Assembly (NCBI RefSeq): GCF_003316635.1
Contig: NZ_QNQP01000002.1
Location: 124,001-188,000, forward strand
From: Roseovarius dicentrarchi
GTDB taxonomy: Bacteria; Pseudomonadota; Alphaproteobacteria; Rhodobacterales; Rhodobacteraceae
DNA length: 64,000 nucleotides
Direction of reading: 5' to 3'
Shown here: in pieces, positions 25,585 to 35,117 of the stretch
Numbering within the stretch: position 1 is the first letter of the stretch
How the letters are laid out: every line of letters begins with the position of its first letter
Notes under the pieces: model-generated
Told to the model about the DNA's origin: nothing
Database searches by the model: none
What the model saw: the letters and a program-made list of their open reading frames with translations, nothing else
Made by a program: the position numbers and the translations under genes

Positions 25585-26985
25585 ATGCCCCCATCCGAGC
25601 CTCTTGAGTCCCTGCAATTCGGGTGGGAGGAGTGGATCGGATTGCCCAAACTGGGCGTGCCCGCGATCAAGGCGAAGGTTGACACCGGCGCCCGCACCTC
25701 TGCGCTGCACGCATTTGATATCGAAACCTTCGGCCCGGCGTCCAAGCCCAAGGTCCGCTTCACCGTGCATCCCATCCCCGGACGCGATGATCTGGTCATC
25801 CCCTGCTCGGCGCCCATTCTGGACCGGCGCGATGTCACGTCCTCCAATGGCGAAAGCGAGTCGCGCTTTGTGATCGAAACGCAGCTTATGGTAAATGGCG
25901 ACTCGTGGCCGATCGAAATCACGCTGACCAATCGCGGCGGCATGGCCAGCAGGATGCTGCTGGGCCGACAGGCGCTGAAGGATCACATCTCGATTGTGGC
26001 CACAGACCGGTTTTTGCAACCCGAACTCAGCTATGACGTCTATTCGACCGCCCGGATGCGCAGCGACGCGCCGCTGCGATCCCTGCGCATTGCCGTGCTG
26101 AGCCGCGAGGATAACTACAGCACCCGCCGCCTGGTCGAAGAAGGCGAAAATCGCGGCCATACTGCTGAGGTCATCAACACGACGCGCTGCTACATGGCGA
26201 TCAACGCGATGGCGCCCGAGGTGCATTACGACGGCAAACGCCTGCCGCGCTTTGATGCGGTCATCCCCCGCATCGGCGCGTCCATCACGCCCTACGGCGC
26301 CGCCATCCTGCGCCAGTTCGAGGGGATCGGGACGTATTGCGTCAACGGCAGCGCGGGCATCGTCGCCAGCCGGGACAAGCTGCACGCCCATCAGATCATG
26401 GCGCTGGCCAAGATCGGCATGCCCACCACCGCCTTTGCCGCCAGCCCGCGCGACACCGGCAACATCATCGCCCTCGTCGGCACCGCGCCGCTGATCGTCA
26501 AGCTGCTCGAATCGACCCAAGGCAAGGGCGTCGTTCTGGCCGAAACCAAAAAGGCGGCCGAGTCGGTGATCGACGCATTCCGCGGGCTCAAGGCGAACTT
26601 TCTGGTGCAGGATTTCGTCAAGGAAGCCGCTGGCGAGGATATTCGCTGCCTCGTCATCGGCGGCAAGGTGGTCGCCGCGATGAAACGCACCGGCGCCGAG
26701 GGGGACTTCCGCTCGAACCTGCATCGCGGCGGCAGCGCGAAAACCGTGCGCATCACCAAGGAGGAACGCGAAACCGCCCTGCGTGCCGCCCGCGCCTTCA
26801 ACCTGAACATGGCGGGGGTTGACCTTTTGCGCGCCGAAAGCGGCCCCAAGGTGCTGGAGGTCAACTCCAGCCCCGGCTTTGAAGGCATCGAAGGCGCAAG
26901 CGGCAAGAATATCGTCGGCAAACTTTACGACACAATCGAAAGCCGCGTCCGCCCCGCCCCGATCCGCCGCCGCAAGGGCGATTAG
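25585..26985 (+). CDS. rimK: RimB-RimK fusion: retropepsin-like domain plus ATP-grasp ligase
   Basis: 466 residues. The N-terminal part (about 1-145) is the ATP-dependent zinc protease/RimB-like domain with the aspartic-protease-like motif [14 protein letters not shown] at residue 30. The remainder is Rim[20 protein letters not shown], the ATP-grasp core [55 protein letters not shown] and [20 protein letters not shown] with metal ligands. RimK adds glutamates to ribosomal protein S6, and RimB-type proteins trim the tail. The start at 25585 follows AAAGGAT. The fusion places both activities in one polypeptide. Confidence 0.88.
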   Translation: MPPSEPLESLQFGWEEWIGLPKLGVPAIKAKVDTGARTSALHAFDIETFGPASKPKVRFTVHPIPGRDDLVIPCSAPILDRRDVTSSNGESESRFVIETQLMVNGDSWPIEITLTNRGGMASRMLLGRQALKDHISIVATDRFLQPELSYDVYSTARMRSDAPLRSLRIAVLSREDNYSTRRLVEEGENRGHTAEVINTTRCYMAINAMAPEVHYDGKRLPRFDAVIPRIGASITPYGAAILRQFEGIGTYCVNGSAGIVASRDKLHAHQIMALAKIGMPTTAFAASPRDTGNIIALVGTAPLIVKLLESTQGKGVVLAETKKAAESVIDAFRGLKANFLVQDFVKEAAGEDIRCLVIGGKVVAAMKRTGAEGDFRSNLHRGGSAKTVRITKEERETALRAARAFNLNMAGVDLLRAESGPKVLEVNSSPGFEGIEGASGKNIVGKLYDTIESRVRPAPIRRRKGD

Positions 26986-27079
26986 GCCGCGATGCGGCCA
27001 AATTGCCGCGCTGCCCCCCACTGGACGATGGGCGGATTATTCCCTATATAAACGCTCAGGCAAAGTCGTAGGATAGTAT

Positions 27080-27442
27080 ATGACCGAAAATCCCCAACCT
27101 TTCGAGGGCATCCCGCTGATCGCACCGTCATCGACGGACCACCCCCGCTATACCGATATAGTCGAGGCGTGCCGCAGCGTGTTCGATCCGGAAATCCCGG
27201 TGAATATCTATGATCTTGGGCTGATCTATACCATTGATATAGATGATGAAAACGCGGTCAAAGTGACCATGACCCTCACCGCGCCCGGCTGCCCCGTCGC
27301 GGGCGAGATGCCCGGCTGGGTCGCTGACGCGATCGAGCCGCTGGACGGGATCAAACAGGTCGACGTCTCGCTGGTTTGGGAGCCGCCATGGGGAATGGAC
27401 ATGATGTCCGACGAGGCACGGCTGGAACTTGGGTTCATGTAA
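27080..27442 (+). CDS. sufT: SUF-associated iron-sulfur assembly protein SufT (MIP18/DUF59)
   Basis: 120 residues of the DUF59 family. The core is CRSVFDPEIPVNIYDLGLIY, then VKVTMTLTAPGCPVAGEMPGW with the conserved cysteine, and a terminal VSLVWEPPWGMDMMSDEARL, all typical of SufT. The protein helps mature Fe-S proteins. It precedes an IscA-type scaffold gene by about 100 bases and probably works with it, although the rest of the suf operon is elsewhere. Confidence 0.92.
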   Translation: MTENPQPFEGIPLIAPSSTDHPRYTDIVEACRSVFDPEIPVNIYDLGLIYTIDIDDENAVKVTMTLTAPGCPVAGEMPGWVADAIEPLDGIKQVDVSLVWEPPWGMDMMSDEARLELGFM

Positions 27443-27546
27443 GCGGCGGACCGGGCGGTGCGGGCACGGTTTCGTCGACCGATCACACCCCTTGAGTTTG
27501 TCCGCGCCGCACCCCATCTTGACGCCAAAGTGAAAGGATAACATTC

Positions 27547-27897
27547 ATGTTCGGTATCCCAGGCAAACAGGCTGTCACCATTACAGATCGCGCTGCGGCT
27601 CAAATCGCGCGTCTGATGGCCAAGGATGGGCATCAGGGTCTGCGCATCGGCGTCAAGAAAGGCGGCTGCGCAGGCATGGAATACACCATGAACTACGTTA
27701 CCGAGGTTGACCCGAACGACGAGGTCGTCGAGGAGGATGGCGCGCGGGTTATGATCGCCCCGATGGCGCAAATGTTCCTGTTCGGAACCGAAATCGATTA
27801 TGAGGTCAGCTTGCTGGAATCGGGGTTCCGCTTCAACAACCCCAATGTCAGCGAAGCCTGCGGTTGCGGCGAGTCCATCAAGTTTGCAGGCATGTGA
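27547..27897 (+). CDS. HesB/IscA-type iron-sulfur carrier (SufA-like)
   Basis: 116 residues with the A-type carrier cysteines: KKGGCAGMEYTMNY near residue 38 and SEACGCGESIKF near the C-terminus. It would receive Fe-S clusters from a scaffold and hand them to apoproteins. It follows sufT on the same strand, with AAAGGAT upstream. Confidence 0.93.
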   Translation: MFGIPGKQAVTITDRAAAQIARLMAKDGHQGLRIGVKKGGCAGMEYTMNYVTEVDPNDEVVEEDGARVMIAPMAQMFLFGTEIDYEVSLLESGFRFNNPNVSEACGCGESIKFAGM

Positions 27898-27986
27898 GCT
27901 TTGCCTCGTAAGACATTATTTTATAAGTAAAATTCTCAGAATGCGCGATATTTTCGGTGCATCAAATTTATATATTGCGAGGCGGA

Positions 27987-28748
27987 ATGCGGCGAAAACT
28001 GGCGGCGGGTAACTGGAAGATGAACGGCTGCAAAGCCGATCTGGCACAGATCAAGGCGCTTTGCGCCGCGCATGAAACCGCGACAGTGGATCTGTTGATC
28101 TGCCCCCCCACCACCCTGATCGGTGCCGCCGCCGAAATATGCGCGGATCACGCCTTGCAAATTGGCGGGCAGGATTGCCATGCCCAAGCGTCGGGCGCCC
28201 ATACTGGCGACATTTCGGCGCAGATGCTGGCGGATGTCGGTGCGCGTGCCGTAATAGTGGGCCACTCTGAACGCCGGTCGGATCACGCGGAAACCAGCGA
28301 TGACGTGCGCGCCAAGGCCAGCGCGGCGCATGACGCGGGCCTGCAAGCGATCGTCTGCATCGGCGAACACCTTGCGGAGCGGGAGGCAGATCGCACACTG
28401 AACGTGATCGGCGCGCAGCTGGCCGACTCCGTTCCGGGCGATGCCAGTGCTGAAAACACCGTCATCGCTTACGAGCCTTGCTGGGCGATCGGCACAGGCC
28501 TGACCGCGACCCCGGATCAGATCAGCGAAGTTCATGATTTCATTCGGGATCGGTTGGTCGGCAGGTTCGGCCCGGAAATCGGGCAGGCCATACGCCTGCT
28601 CTATGGCGGTTCGGTCAAACCGGGCAACGCGTCCCAAATTTTCGCCGTGCAGAACGTCGATGGCGCGCTGGTTGGCGGCGCCAGCCTGACATCCAGGGAT
28701 TTCTCCCCTATCATCAGTGCCTTGGAGGGCGCAGTTGAAGTGTCATAG
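27987..28748 (+). CDS. tpiA: Triosephosphate isomerase
   Basis: 253 residues, normal length. All active-site segments are seen: [10 protein letters not shown] (Lys), [12 protein letters not shown] (His), [14 protein letters not shown] (catalytic Glu and flexible loop) and [12 protein letters not shown] (phosphate loop). The start at 27987 has a GAGGCGGA site; the frame extends 10 codons upstream without one. Its last 6 bases overlap the end of the opposing Lrp-type gene. Confidence 0.96.
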   Translation: MRRKLAAGNWKMNGCKADLAQIKALCAAHETATVDLLICPPTTLIGAAAEICADHALQIGGQDCHAQASGAHTGDISAQMLADVGARAVIVGHSERRSDHAETSDDVRAKASAAHDAGLQAIVCIGEHLAEREADRTLNVIGAQLADSVPGDASAENTVIAYEPCWAIGTGLTATPDQISEVHDFIRDRLVGRFGPEIGQAIRLLYGGSVKPGNASQIFAVQNVDGALVGGASLTSRDFSPIISALEGAVEVS

Positions 28749-29204
28749 CGGCAGGACCGTGGTCGATTTTATCTCTTCCATCGACAGCAGCGCCGTGACG
28801 TTGTGCACCTTAACTTCGGAAATCAGCGCCTGATAGAACGTGTCATATGCGCGCGCATTCTCGACCCGTACTTTCAGGATATAGTCAATATCGCCTGCCA
28901 GTCGATGCGCCTCCTGCACTTCGGGGCGCCCCTGAAGTGCGCGCAAGAATGCCTGCTGCCACGCCGCGTCATGCTCCGAGGTGCGGATCAAAACGAAAAA
29001 ACACGCCTCAAATCCCAGTTTTTCAGCATCCAGCAAATACGTCTGATGCCGGATCACACCCGCATCGCGCATCTTGCGAATGCGATTCCAGACCGGCGTT
29101 TTAGAACTGCCGACAGATTTCGCAATGTCATCCAGCGACTGCCCCCCATCTGCCTGCAATTCACCCAAGATTTTCCGATCCAGATCATCCAGCCGAACAG
29201 CCAT
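28743..29204 (-). CDS. Lrp/AsnC-family transcriptional regulator
   Basis: 153 residues: an N-terminal helix-turn-helix ([40 protein letters not shown]) and a RAM ligand-binding domain ([24 protein letters not shown]). It is divergent from the siroheme synthase gene, and these regulators commonly control the adjacent operon, so it may respond to an amino acid such as cysteine or methionine and control sulfite reduction. That is inferred from position. Confidence 0.9.
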   Translation of the reverse strand: MAVRLDDLDRKILGELQADGGQSLDDIAKSVGSSKTPVWNRIRKMRDAGVIRHQTYLLDAEKLGFEACFFVLIRTSEHDAAWQQAFLRALQGRPEVQEAHRLAGDIDYILKVRVENARAYDTFYQALISEVKVHNVTALLSMEEIKSTTVLPL

Positions 29205-29342
29205 TCCTGATTCCTCCCATTCTTGGAATTATGCCGTGAAGGGACGGGCGATCTGGAACGAATTTCCTTATTGCCCGCCCCCTATGGCGCAGGAACGGGA
29301 ATATTTTCTATAAGGGGGCAAGTCAAACGGAATGGACCAGTT
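29205..29342. promoter_or_regulatory. Divergent promoter region of the Lrp-type gene and the cys operon
   Basis: Contains three GAATT/GAATA elements (near 29224, 29259 and 29298), the last in AT-rich GGAATATTTTCTATAAG, a composition expected for Lrp-type sites. No clear sigma-70 boxes were assigned. Confidence 0.4.
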
Positions 29343-30329
29343 GTGAAACATTTCCCCATCTTCATTGCACTGGAAGGGCGGCGCGTTGTGCTGTCGGGCG
29401 GCGGCGACGCGGCGCTGGCCAAGCTGCGCCTGCTGATGAAGACCGAGGCCCATCTGACCGTTTTCGCGCCCGCGCCTGCGCCCGAGATCGTCGCATGGGC
29501 AGCCGAAGGGCGCCTGACATTGGTGCGCCGCGCGATGGCGCCGGGTGATGCGCTCTGCGCCGTGCTTTTTTATGCCGCGGACGAAGACGCGGCAGAGGAT
29601 GCGCGCACCGTCGCCCTGGCGCGCCGCGATGGGGCGCTGACGAATACTGTTGATAATCTGGGCGATAGCCAGTTTATCACCCCCGCCATCGTGGATCGCG
29701 ATCCGGTCACCGTGGCCATCGGCACCGAGGGCGCGGCGCCTGTCCTTGCCCGCGCGATCAAGGCCGATATCGAGGCGATGCTGCCGGCCACGCTGGGCAC
29801 GCTGGCGCGCGCCGCACGCGGATTTCGCGCCATCGCTGACGTGCTGCCGATGGGCCGGGTGCGCCGCGCGTTCTGGAGCGGTTTTTTCTTTCGCACCGGC
29901 CCTGCCGCGCTGGCGCAGGATGCCAAAGCTGACCTGCACGGCGTCCTTGCCGCCGATCTGGCCCAGTACCGACAAACCGGCGCTGCCGCTGGCCGTATCA
30001 CTTTCGCCGTTGTCAGCAGCGCGGACCCCGAGCTTTTGCCGCAAAAAACGCGCCGCATCCTGCATGAGGCCGATCTGGTGCTGCATGACGCGCAGATCGC
30101 GGGCGAGGTGCTGGAACTTGCTCGCCGAGAGGCGGTATTCGGCGCCCTGCCCGACACTGCGCAGCCCGCGATTGCCGCCGCCATGCGCGGCGATCACGTG
30201 ATCTGTCTGCTGGCCGGCGCGCCCGATGCCGGGCTGTTGTCGGCCTGCCATCACGCCGGGTTCAGCCCGGTCGTCATTCCGGGCATTGCGCCCGTGCCGA
30301 ATTTCTATCCTCTTGAGGAGATTGCATAA
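29343..30329 (+). CDS. cysG: Siroheme synthase, CysG N-terminal type with vestigial methyltransferase domain
   Basis: 328 residues. The N-terminal part (1-210) is the precorrin-2 dehydrogenase/ferrochelatase: FIALEGRRVVLSGGGDAALAK and DNLGDSQFITPAIVDRDPVT, then IGTEGAAPVLARAIKADIEA. From about residue 218 a degenerate piece of the uroporphyrinogen methyltransferase domain follows (VVSSADPELLPQKTRRIL, HEADLVLHD), but the GAGPGD loop is lost and the C-terminal half is missing. It should make sirohaem from precorrin-2 for the reductase downstream; a separate methyltransferase is needed. The GTG start at 29343 is the best in-frame choice. DUF2849 follows with no gap. Confidence 0.86.
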   Translation: MKHFPIFIALEGRRVVLSGGGDAALAKLRLLMKTEAHLTVFAPAPAPEIVAWAAEGRLTLVRRAMAPGDALCAVLFYAADEDAAEDARTVALARRDGALTNTVDNLGDSQFITPAIVDRDPVTVAIGTEGAAPVLARAIKADIEAMLPATLGTLARAARGFRAIADVLPMGRVRRAFWSGFFFRTGPAALAQDAKADLHGVLAADLAQYRQTGAAAGRITFAVVSSADPELLPQKTRRILHEADLVLHDAQIAGEVLELARREAVFGALPDTAQPAIAAAMRGDHVICLLAGAPDAGLLSACHHAGFSPVVIPGIAPVPNFYPLEEIA

Positions 30330-30632
30330 ATGCCCCGCGAATTCACCCCCAAAGTCATAACTGCCAACGCCCTGATGCAAGGCGACGTTGTTTATCTGGC
30401 CGATAATGACCAGTGGACCCGCCATCTGGAAGACGCAGCAATCCTGACGGATGAGGCCGATGCCGCACTGCGCCTGCTGCTGGCCCAAGCCCGCAGCGCC
30501 GAGGTGGTCGGCGTCTATCTGGCCGATGTCACCGCCGAGGGCGGCACGCCCGCGCCCACGCATTTCCGCGAGGATTTTCGCCGCACAGGCCCGTCCAACT
30601 ACTTTCACGGCAAACAGGCAGAGGCGCGCTGA
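30330..30632 (+). CDS. DUF2849-domain protein of the sulfite reduction operon
   Basis: 100 residues. The sequence VITANALMQGDVVYLADNDQ with LEDAAILTDEADAALRLL fits the DUF2849 family, which is found beside cysI in alphaproteobacteria. It starts directly after the cysG stop and its stop shares a base with the cysI start (TGATG), so it is translated within this operon. Its function is not known. Confidence 0.85.
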   Translation: MPREFTPKVITANALMQGDVVYLADNDQWTRHLEDAAILTDEADAALRLLLAQARSAEVVGVYLADVTAEGGTPAPTHFREDFRRTGPSNYFHGKQAEAR

Positions 30633-32329
30633 TGTACACCTATACCGAATTTGACGCTGCCTTTGTGGCCGAGCGGAACCGACAGTTTCGCGCCCAGGTC
30701 GCGCGCCGCGTTGACGGCAGCCTGACAGAGGACGAGTTCAAGCCGCTGCGCCTGATGAACGGCCTTTACCTGCAACTGCACGCCTACATGCTGCGCGTGG
30801 CGATCCCCTACGGTACGCTGGGCAGTCACCAGATGCGCCAGCTGGCCATGATCGCCGAGCGGTGGGACAAGGGCTATGGCCATTTCACCACGCGGCAGAA
30901 CATCCAGTATAACTGGCCCAAACTGGCGGATGTGCCCGATATCCTCGACGCGTTGGGCGAGGTACAGATGCACGCGATTCAGACCAGCGGCAACACCATC
31001 CGCAACGTCACGGCGGACCATTTTGCCGGCGCTGCTGCCGACGAGGTGGCCGATCCGCGCCCGATTGCCGAGCTGATCCGCCAATGGTCGACCGATCATC
31101 CCGAGTTTCAGGCGCTCCCGCGCAAATTCAAGGTTGCTGTCACGGGCAGCCCGATGGACCGCGCCGTAACGCTGGCGCATGACATTGGCCTGCGCATTGT
31201 GCGGCGGGGCGATGACATCGGCTATCAGGTGCTGGTGGGGGGCGGCCTGGGCCGCACCCCGATGATTGGCAAGGTCTTGCACGACTTCCTGCCCGAAGAG
31301 GATCTGCTGCCCTATCTGGAGGCGGTCGTCAGCGTTTGGAACACGATCGGACGGCGTGACAACAAGTTCAAGTCACGCATTAAAATCACCGTGCATGAGC
31401 ATGGAATCGAAGACATAAAGGCGCGCGTTGATGCGCGTTATGCGCTGATCCGTCCGCTTTTCACCGGGATTGATCAGCAGATGCTGGGCGCCATCCGCGC
31501 CGATTTTGCGCCGCCCGCGTTCCGCATTGCCGCAATCGACGCCTATGAGGCCGCCCGCGCCGCCGATCCGGTATTTCGCGCCTGGGCCGACACCAATCTG
31601 GCGCAGCACCGTGCGCCGGGCTACGCCATCGTGTCGATCAGCCTCAAGGCGCATGGCGAAACGCCCGGCGATGCAACAGCAGACCAGATGCGCGTGATGG
31701 CCGATCTGGCCGAACGTTACGGCCATGACGAGCTGCGCATCAGCCACGAGCAGAACGTGATCCTGCCGCATGTTCACAAATCGGATCTGCCCGCGGTTCA
31801 CGCGGCCCTGCGCAAGGCGCGGCTGGCCACTGCCAATATCGGCCTGATAAGCGATATCATCGCCTGCCCCGGCATGGATTACTGCGCGCTCGCGACCGCC
31901 CGCTCGATCCCGATCGCGCAGGAGATTGCGACCCGTTTCGACGCCCTGAAGCTGGAGCATGAAATCGGCGAGATGAAGATCAAGATTTCGGGCTGCATCA
32001 ACGCGTGCGGGCATCACCATGTGGGCCATATCGGCATTCTGGGCCTCGACCGGGCCGGCGTGGAAAGCTACCAGATCACCATTGGCGGCGATGGCGGGCC
32101 GGACGCGCAGTTGGGCGACCGTACCGGCCCCGGCTTTGGCGCCGATGATATCGTGCCAGCCATCGAGACGATCATGCTGGCCTATCTGGACCTGCGCAAC
32201 GGCCCGTCCGAGACGTTTCTGGCCGCCTATCGCCGCGTCGGGATGGACCCTTTCAAGCTGGCGCTCTATGGCGATGCCGAAGCGGCCAAAGCCGCCAAAA
32301 GAAAAACGGGTTCCCATGTCCCTGCCTGA
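30632..32329 (+). CDS. cysI: Sulfite (nitrite/sulfite-family) reductase haemoprotein
   Basis: 565 residues with both halves of the ferredoxin-type nitrite/sulfite reductase. Binding of the coupled siroheme and 4Fe-4S is shown by IIACPGMDYCALATARS and ISGCINACGHHHVGHIG, giving the four cysteines. RQNIQYNW and RNVTADH are in the substrate and siroheme region. It reduces sulfite to sulfide with six electrons, likely from ferredoxin; the ferredoxin-NADP reductase downstream fits this. Overlaps cysH by 14 bases. Confidence 0.93.
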   Translation: MYTYTEFDAAFVAERNRQFRAQVARRVDGSLTEDEFKPLRLMNGLYLQLHAYMLRVAIPYGTLGSHQMRQLAMIAERWDKGYGHFTTRQNIQYNWPKLADVPDILDALGEVQMHAIQTSGNTIRNVTADHFAGAAADEVADPRPIAELIRQWSTDHPEFQALPRKFKVAVTGSPMDRAVTLAHDIGLRIVRRGDDIGYQVLVGGGLGRTPMIGKVLHDFLPEEDLLPYLEAVVSVWNTIGRRDNKFKSRIKITVHEHGIEDIKARVDARYALIRPLFTGIDQQMLGAIRADFAPPAFRIAAIDAYEAARAADPVFRAWADTNLAQHRAPGYAIVSISLKAHGETPGDATADQMRVMADLAERYGHDELRISHEQNVILPHVHKSDLPAVHAALRKARLATANIGLISDIIACPGMDYCALATARSIPIAQEIATRFDALKLEHEIGEMKIKISGCINACGHHHVGHIGILGLDRAGVESYQITIGGDGGPDAQLGDRTGPGFGADDIVPAIETIMLAYLDLRNGPSETFLAAYRRVGMDPFKLALYGDAEAAKAAKRKTGSHVPA

Positions 32330-33065
32330 ACAGACATCCCCGGATCTGCATGCCAAGGCGGCGGCGTTGAATGCGGCCTACCGGCATCATTCGGCGATTG
32401 CCGTGCTGGCGCGCGCGCTGCACGATCCGGATGTGGGGCAACTGGCGCTGGTCTCCAGCTTCGGGGCCGAGTCGGTGGTGCTGCTTCATATGGTCGCGCT
32501 GGCGCGCCGCGACACGCCGGTGATCTTTCTTGAAACGGGGATGCTGTTCACCGAAACGCTGGTGTACCAGCAGGAACTGGCCGAGCGTCTGGGCCTGCGC
32601 GACATGCGCCTGATCCGCCCGGACCGCGCCGCGGCACGCGCGCAGGATCCGGCCGCGATGCTGCATCAGAGCGACCCCGACGCGTGCTGCGCGCTGCGCA
32701 AAACCGTGCCGTTGCAGGGCGCGCTGGAGGGGTTTGACGGCTGGATCACCGGGCGCAAACGCTATCAGGGCGGCACCCGTGCATCGCTCGAATTTTTCGA
32801 GGTTGAGGATGGCACGAACCGGCTGAAGGTCAATCCGCTGGCCCATTGGCAGCAGGGCGACGCGCGCACCTATATCGAGGAAAACCGCCTGCCGCGGCAC
32901 CCGCTGGTCGCCCAAGGATATCCGTCGATCGGCTGCATGCCGTGCACATCGCCCGTGAAACCGGGTGAAGACGAGCGCGCAGGCCGTTGGAAAGGCCAGG
33001 AAAAAACAGAGTGTGGCATCCATTTTGTGGATGGCAAACCCGTCAGGCAAGGAGCAAATGCATGA
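32316..33065 (+). CDS. cysH: Adenylylsulfate/phosphoadenylylsulfate reductase with 4Fe-4S motif
   Basis: 249 residues. The PAPS-reductase fold shows SSFGAESVVLLHMVA (nucleotide loop) and FLETGMLFTETL. The cysteine pairs DACCALRKT and GCMPCTSP, with a KTECGIH motif at the end, are characteristic of the Fe-S, APS-type enzyme rather than the E. coli PAPS form. It forms sulfite for CysI. The ATG lies 14 bases before the cysI stop. Confidence 0.92.
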   Translation: MSLPEQTSPDLHAKAAALNAAYRHHSAIAVLARALHDPDVGQLALVSSFGAESVVLLHMVALARRDTPVIFLETGMLFTETLVYQQELAERLGLRDMRLIRPDRAAARAQDPAAMLHQSDPDACCALRKTVPLQGALEGFDGWITGRKRYQGGTRASLEFFEVEDGTNRLKVNPLAHWQQGDARTYIEENRLPRHPLVAQGYPSIGCMPCTSPVKPGEDERAGRWKGQEKTECGIHFVDGKPVRQGANA

Positions 33066-33466
33066 ATGTCATCGTCACCGATACGGGGTTTGGCCCCGAT
33101 GACTGGGCGCTGCCCATCACCGCGCTGGAGGATGCGCGCGACGCGGTCGGCATCGACCTGCCCAGCAGCACGGACCCGGCGGAATTGTCCGGCAGGCTGC
33201 CGGAAATTTCGATGATCCGGGTGGATTTTCCCACCTCTGCCGACGGGCGCGGATTTTCGATTGCGCGGCAGCTGCGCCTTATGGGCTACACCGGGCGCCT
33301 GCGCGCGCGCGGGCATGTTCTGGCCGATCAATACGCGATGGCGCGGCGCTGCGGCTTTGACGAGGTCGAAATCTCGCAGGAGCTGGCCGAGCGCCAGACG
33401 CAGGATCAGTGGATTTTCCGCGCCGATTGGCGGGCGCATGATTATCAGGCCCGCTTGCGCGGCTGA
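33062..33466 (+). CDS. DUF934-family protein of sulfur assimilation
   Basis: 134 residues. ISMIRVDFPTSADGRGFSIA, RLMGYTGRLRARGHVLADQ and ARRCGFDEVEI match DUF934 proteins, which are regularly found next to cysI and cysH and may serve as small partners. The ATG overlaps the cysH stop by 4 bases. No catalytic residues are evident. Confidence 0.88.
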   Translation: MNVIVTDTGFGPDDWALPITALEDARDAVGIDLPSSTDPAELSGRLPEISMIRVDFPTSADGRGFSIARQLRLMGYTGRLRARGHVLADQYAMARRCGFDEVEISQELAERQTQDQWIFRADWRAHDYQARLRG

Positions 33467-33517
33467 TCGCCGCCTTCACCTGACACAGCGCAAAGACTAT
33501 GATGGAGGCGCCGGACT

Positions 33518-34405
33518 ATGCTTCGGCCGATGACCCAAATGAATGAGATGAGCCCAGTGACCGACGCCACCACAAGCACCGCTGCGCCCGAGCGCGCCAA
33601 ACCCACCCTGCCCGACGCGCAGACCGTGACTCAGGTGACGCATTGGACGGACCGGCTGTTTTCCTTTCGGGTGACGCGCCCCGCCTCCTTGCGCTTTCGT
33701 TCGGGCGAGTTTGTGATGATCGGCCTGATGGGCGATCCCGATCCGAAAACCGGCAAGCAAAAGCCGCTTTTGCGGGCCTATTCCATCGCGTCGCCGTCCT
33801 GGGACGATGAGCTGGAGTTTTATTCAATCAAGGTCGAAGACGGACCGCTGACCTCGAAATTGCAGCATATCCAGCCGGGCGACGAGATTATCTTGCGGCC
33901 CAAACCTGTCGGCACCTTGGTGCATGACGCGCTGATACCGGGCAAACGGCTGTGGCTGTTTGCAACCGGCACCGGATTTGCCCCCTTCGCGTCGCTGCTG
34001 CGCGATCCGCAAACCTATGAGGATTACGAAGAGGTTATCGTCACGCATACCTGCCGAACAGTCGGCGAGTTGAAATATGGTGCGGAATTGATCGACAGCA
34101 TCCGCGGCGATGAAATGCTGGAGGAACTGATTGGCGAAGGGTTCGCGGACAGGTTGCGCTATTACCCCACCACCACCCGCGAGCAAAGCCCGAAGATGGG
34201 CCGCATCACCGATCTGATGCGCTCGGGCGAGGTCTATGAGGATCTGGGCGTGCCGCCGCTGTGCCCTGAGACGGACCGCGCGATGATCTGCGGCAATCTG
34301 GCGTTCAACCTGGACCTCAAGGCGCTGTTCGAGGAATACGGCCTGCGCGAGGGTGCCAACTCCGCCCCGCGCGAATATGTGGTTGAAAAAGCGTTTCTGG
34401 ATTAA
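33518..34405 (+). CDS. fpr: Ferredoxin--NADP+ reductase
   Basis: 295 residues. FAD binding is seen in RAYSIASPSWDDELEFYSIK (RxYS motif) and GPLTSKLQHIQPGDEI; the NADP side in LFATGTGFAPFASLLRD and MICGNLAFNLDL; the C-terminus is EYVVEKAFLD, typical of bacterial subclass I Fpr. It would supply reduced ferredoxin for the CysI sulfite reductase upstream. GGAGG precedes the first ATG, 33518; ATGs a few codons later are alternatives. Confidence 0.92.
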   Translation: MLRPMTQMNEMSPVTDATTSTAAPERAKPTLPDAQTVTQVTHWTDRLFSFRVTRPASLRFRSGEFVMIGLMGDPDPKTGKQKPLLRAYSIASPSWDDELEFYSIKVEDGPLTSKLQHIQPGDEIILRPKPVGTLVHDALIPGKRLWLFATGTGFAPFASLLRDPQTYEDYEEVIVTHTCRTVGELKYGAELIDSIRGDEMLEELIGEGFADRLRYYPTTTREQSPKMGRITDLMRSGEVYEDLGVPPLCPETDRAMICGNLAFNLDLKALFEEYGLREGANSAPREYVVEKAFLD

Positions 34406-34447
34406 GCTGGTAACGCGGAAACTGCTAACGATTACAAGAGACTGGAC

Positions 34448-34478
34448 GCCACTCTTCATTTTGTTGATGAAGAGTGGC
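34448..34478. terminator. Bidirectional hairpin between fpr and the MCE operon
   Basis: Arms GCCACTCTTCAT (34448-34459) and ATGAAGAGTGGC (34467-34478) form a perfect 12-bp stem with a 7-base loop between convergent genes. Neither side has a strong T-run, but the position argues for a shared terminator. Confidence 0.65.
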
Positions 34479-34499
34479 TTAGCCTGTCGACATATCGTT

Positions 34500-35117
34500 T
34501 CAGGTCGCGGCGACCCAATCGGCCATGGCGGGCAGCAGACTGTCCAGAATGGCCTGAAACGCGGCGACGATGGCGGCGGGTTCGTCATTGGCCGCCGCCA
34601 CCTGATTGCGGAACACTTGGGTCTTTATCACCGTCTGGTCGCGGTCGCGCAGCAATGTCAGGCTGATGTCGACACGGGCTGTTACCGCCTCTCCGGCGAT
34701 ATCGACCTGAAAGCTGTCGATGCGCGTCAGCAGCGCGTAATCGGGGACCGGCCCGCCCTCGCTGGTGCCGACATATCCCATGCGGCCCGTGCCGGCGATG
34801 GACCGGATCAACAGCGATTGAACCACGCTGGGCAGCTCGTCGGCCCAGCGGGCCTCGGGCAGGTAGGTGATGGCGGCGCCGCTGGGTTTCACCATGATGC
34901 GATCCGTGTTGATGCCCGCCGGCGCATCGGCGCGCGCCACCAAAAGCGTCCGGCCCGACCGGCGCCCGGTCGTGGCGCCGGGTGCAGGCGTCAGATCGTA
35001 GGTATCCAGCGGCGTTGCCGCCGCGTTCAGCGACGACAGCGCGCTGCATCCGCTGAGCGTGGCAGCAGCGCCCAGCATGGCAAGGCGGCGGGTCATGTGT
35101 AGGGTCATGGAAATCAT
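34500..35117 (-). CDS. ABC-type transport auxiliary lipoprotein (PqiC/DUF330 family) of the MCE operon
   Basis: 205 residues with a lipobox LSGC in a short signal sequence (RRLAMLGAAATLSGCSALSS). The body has YDLTPAPG near the N-terminus, LLVARADAPAGINTDRIMV and VAAFQAILDSLLPAM, the pattern of PqiC-type outer-membrane lipoproteins that work with MCE proteins. Its ATG overlaps the stop of the MlaD-like gene by 4 bases; an ATG at 35096 would give a tidier signal peptide. Confidence 0.84.
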   Translation of the reverse strand: MISMTLHMTRRLAMLGAAATLSGCSALSSLNAAATPLDTYDLTPAPGATTGRRSGRTLLVARADAPAGINTDRIMVKPSGAAITYLPEARWADELPSVVQSLLIRSIAGTGRMGYVGTSEGGPVPDYALLTRIDSFQVDIAGEAVTARVDISLTLLRDRDQTVIKTQVFRNQVAAANDEPAAIVAAFQAILDSLLPAMADWVAAT

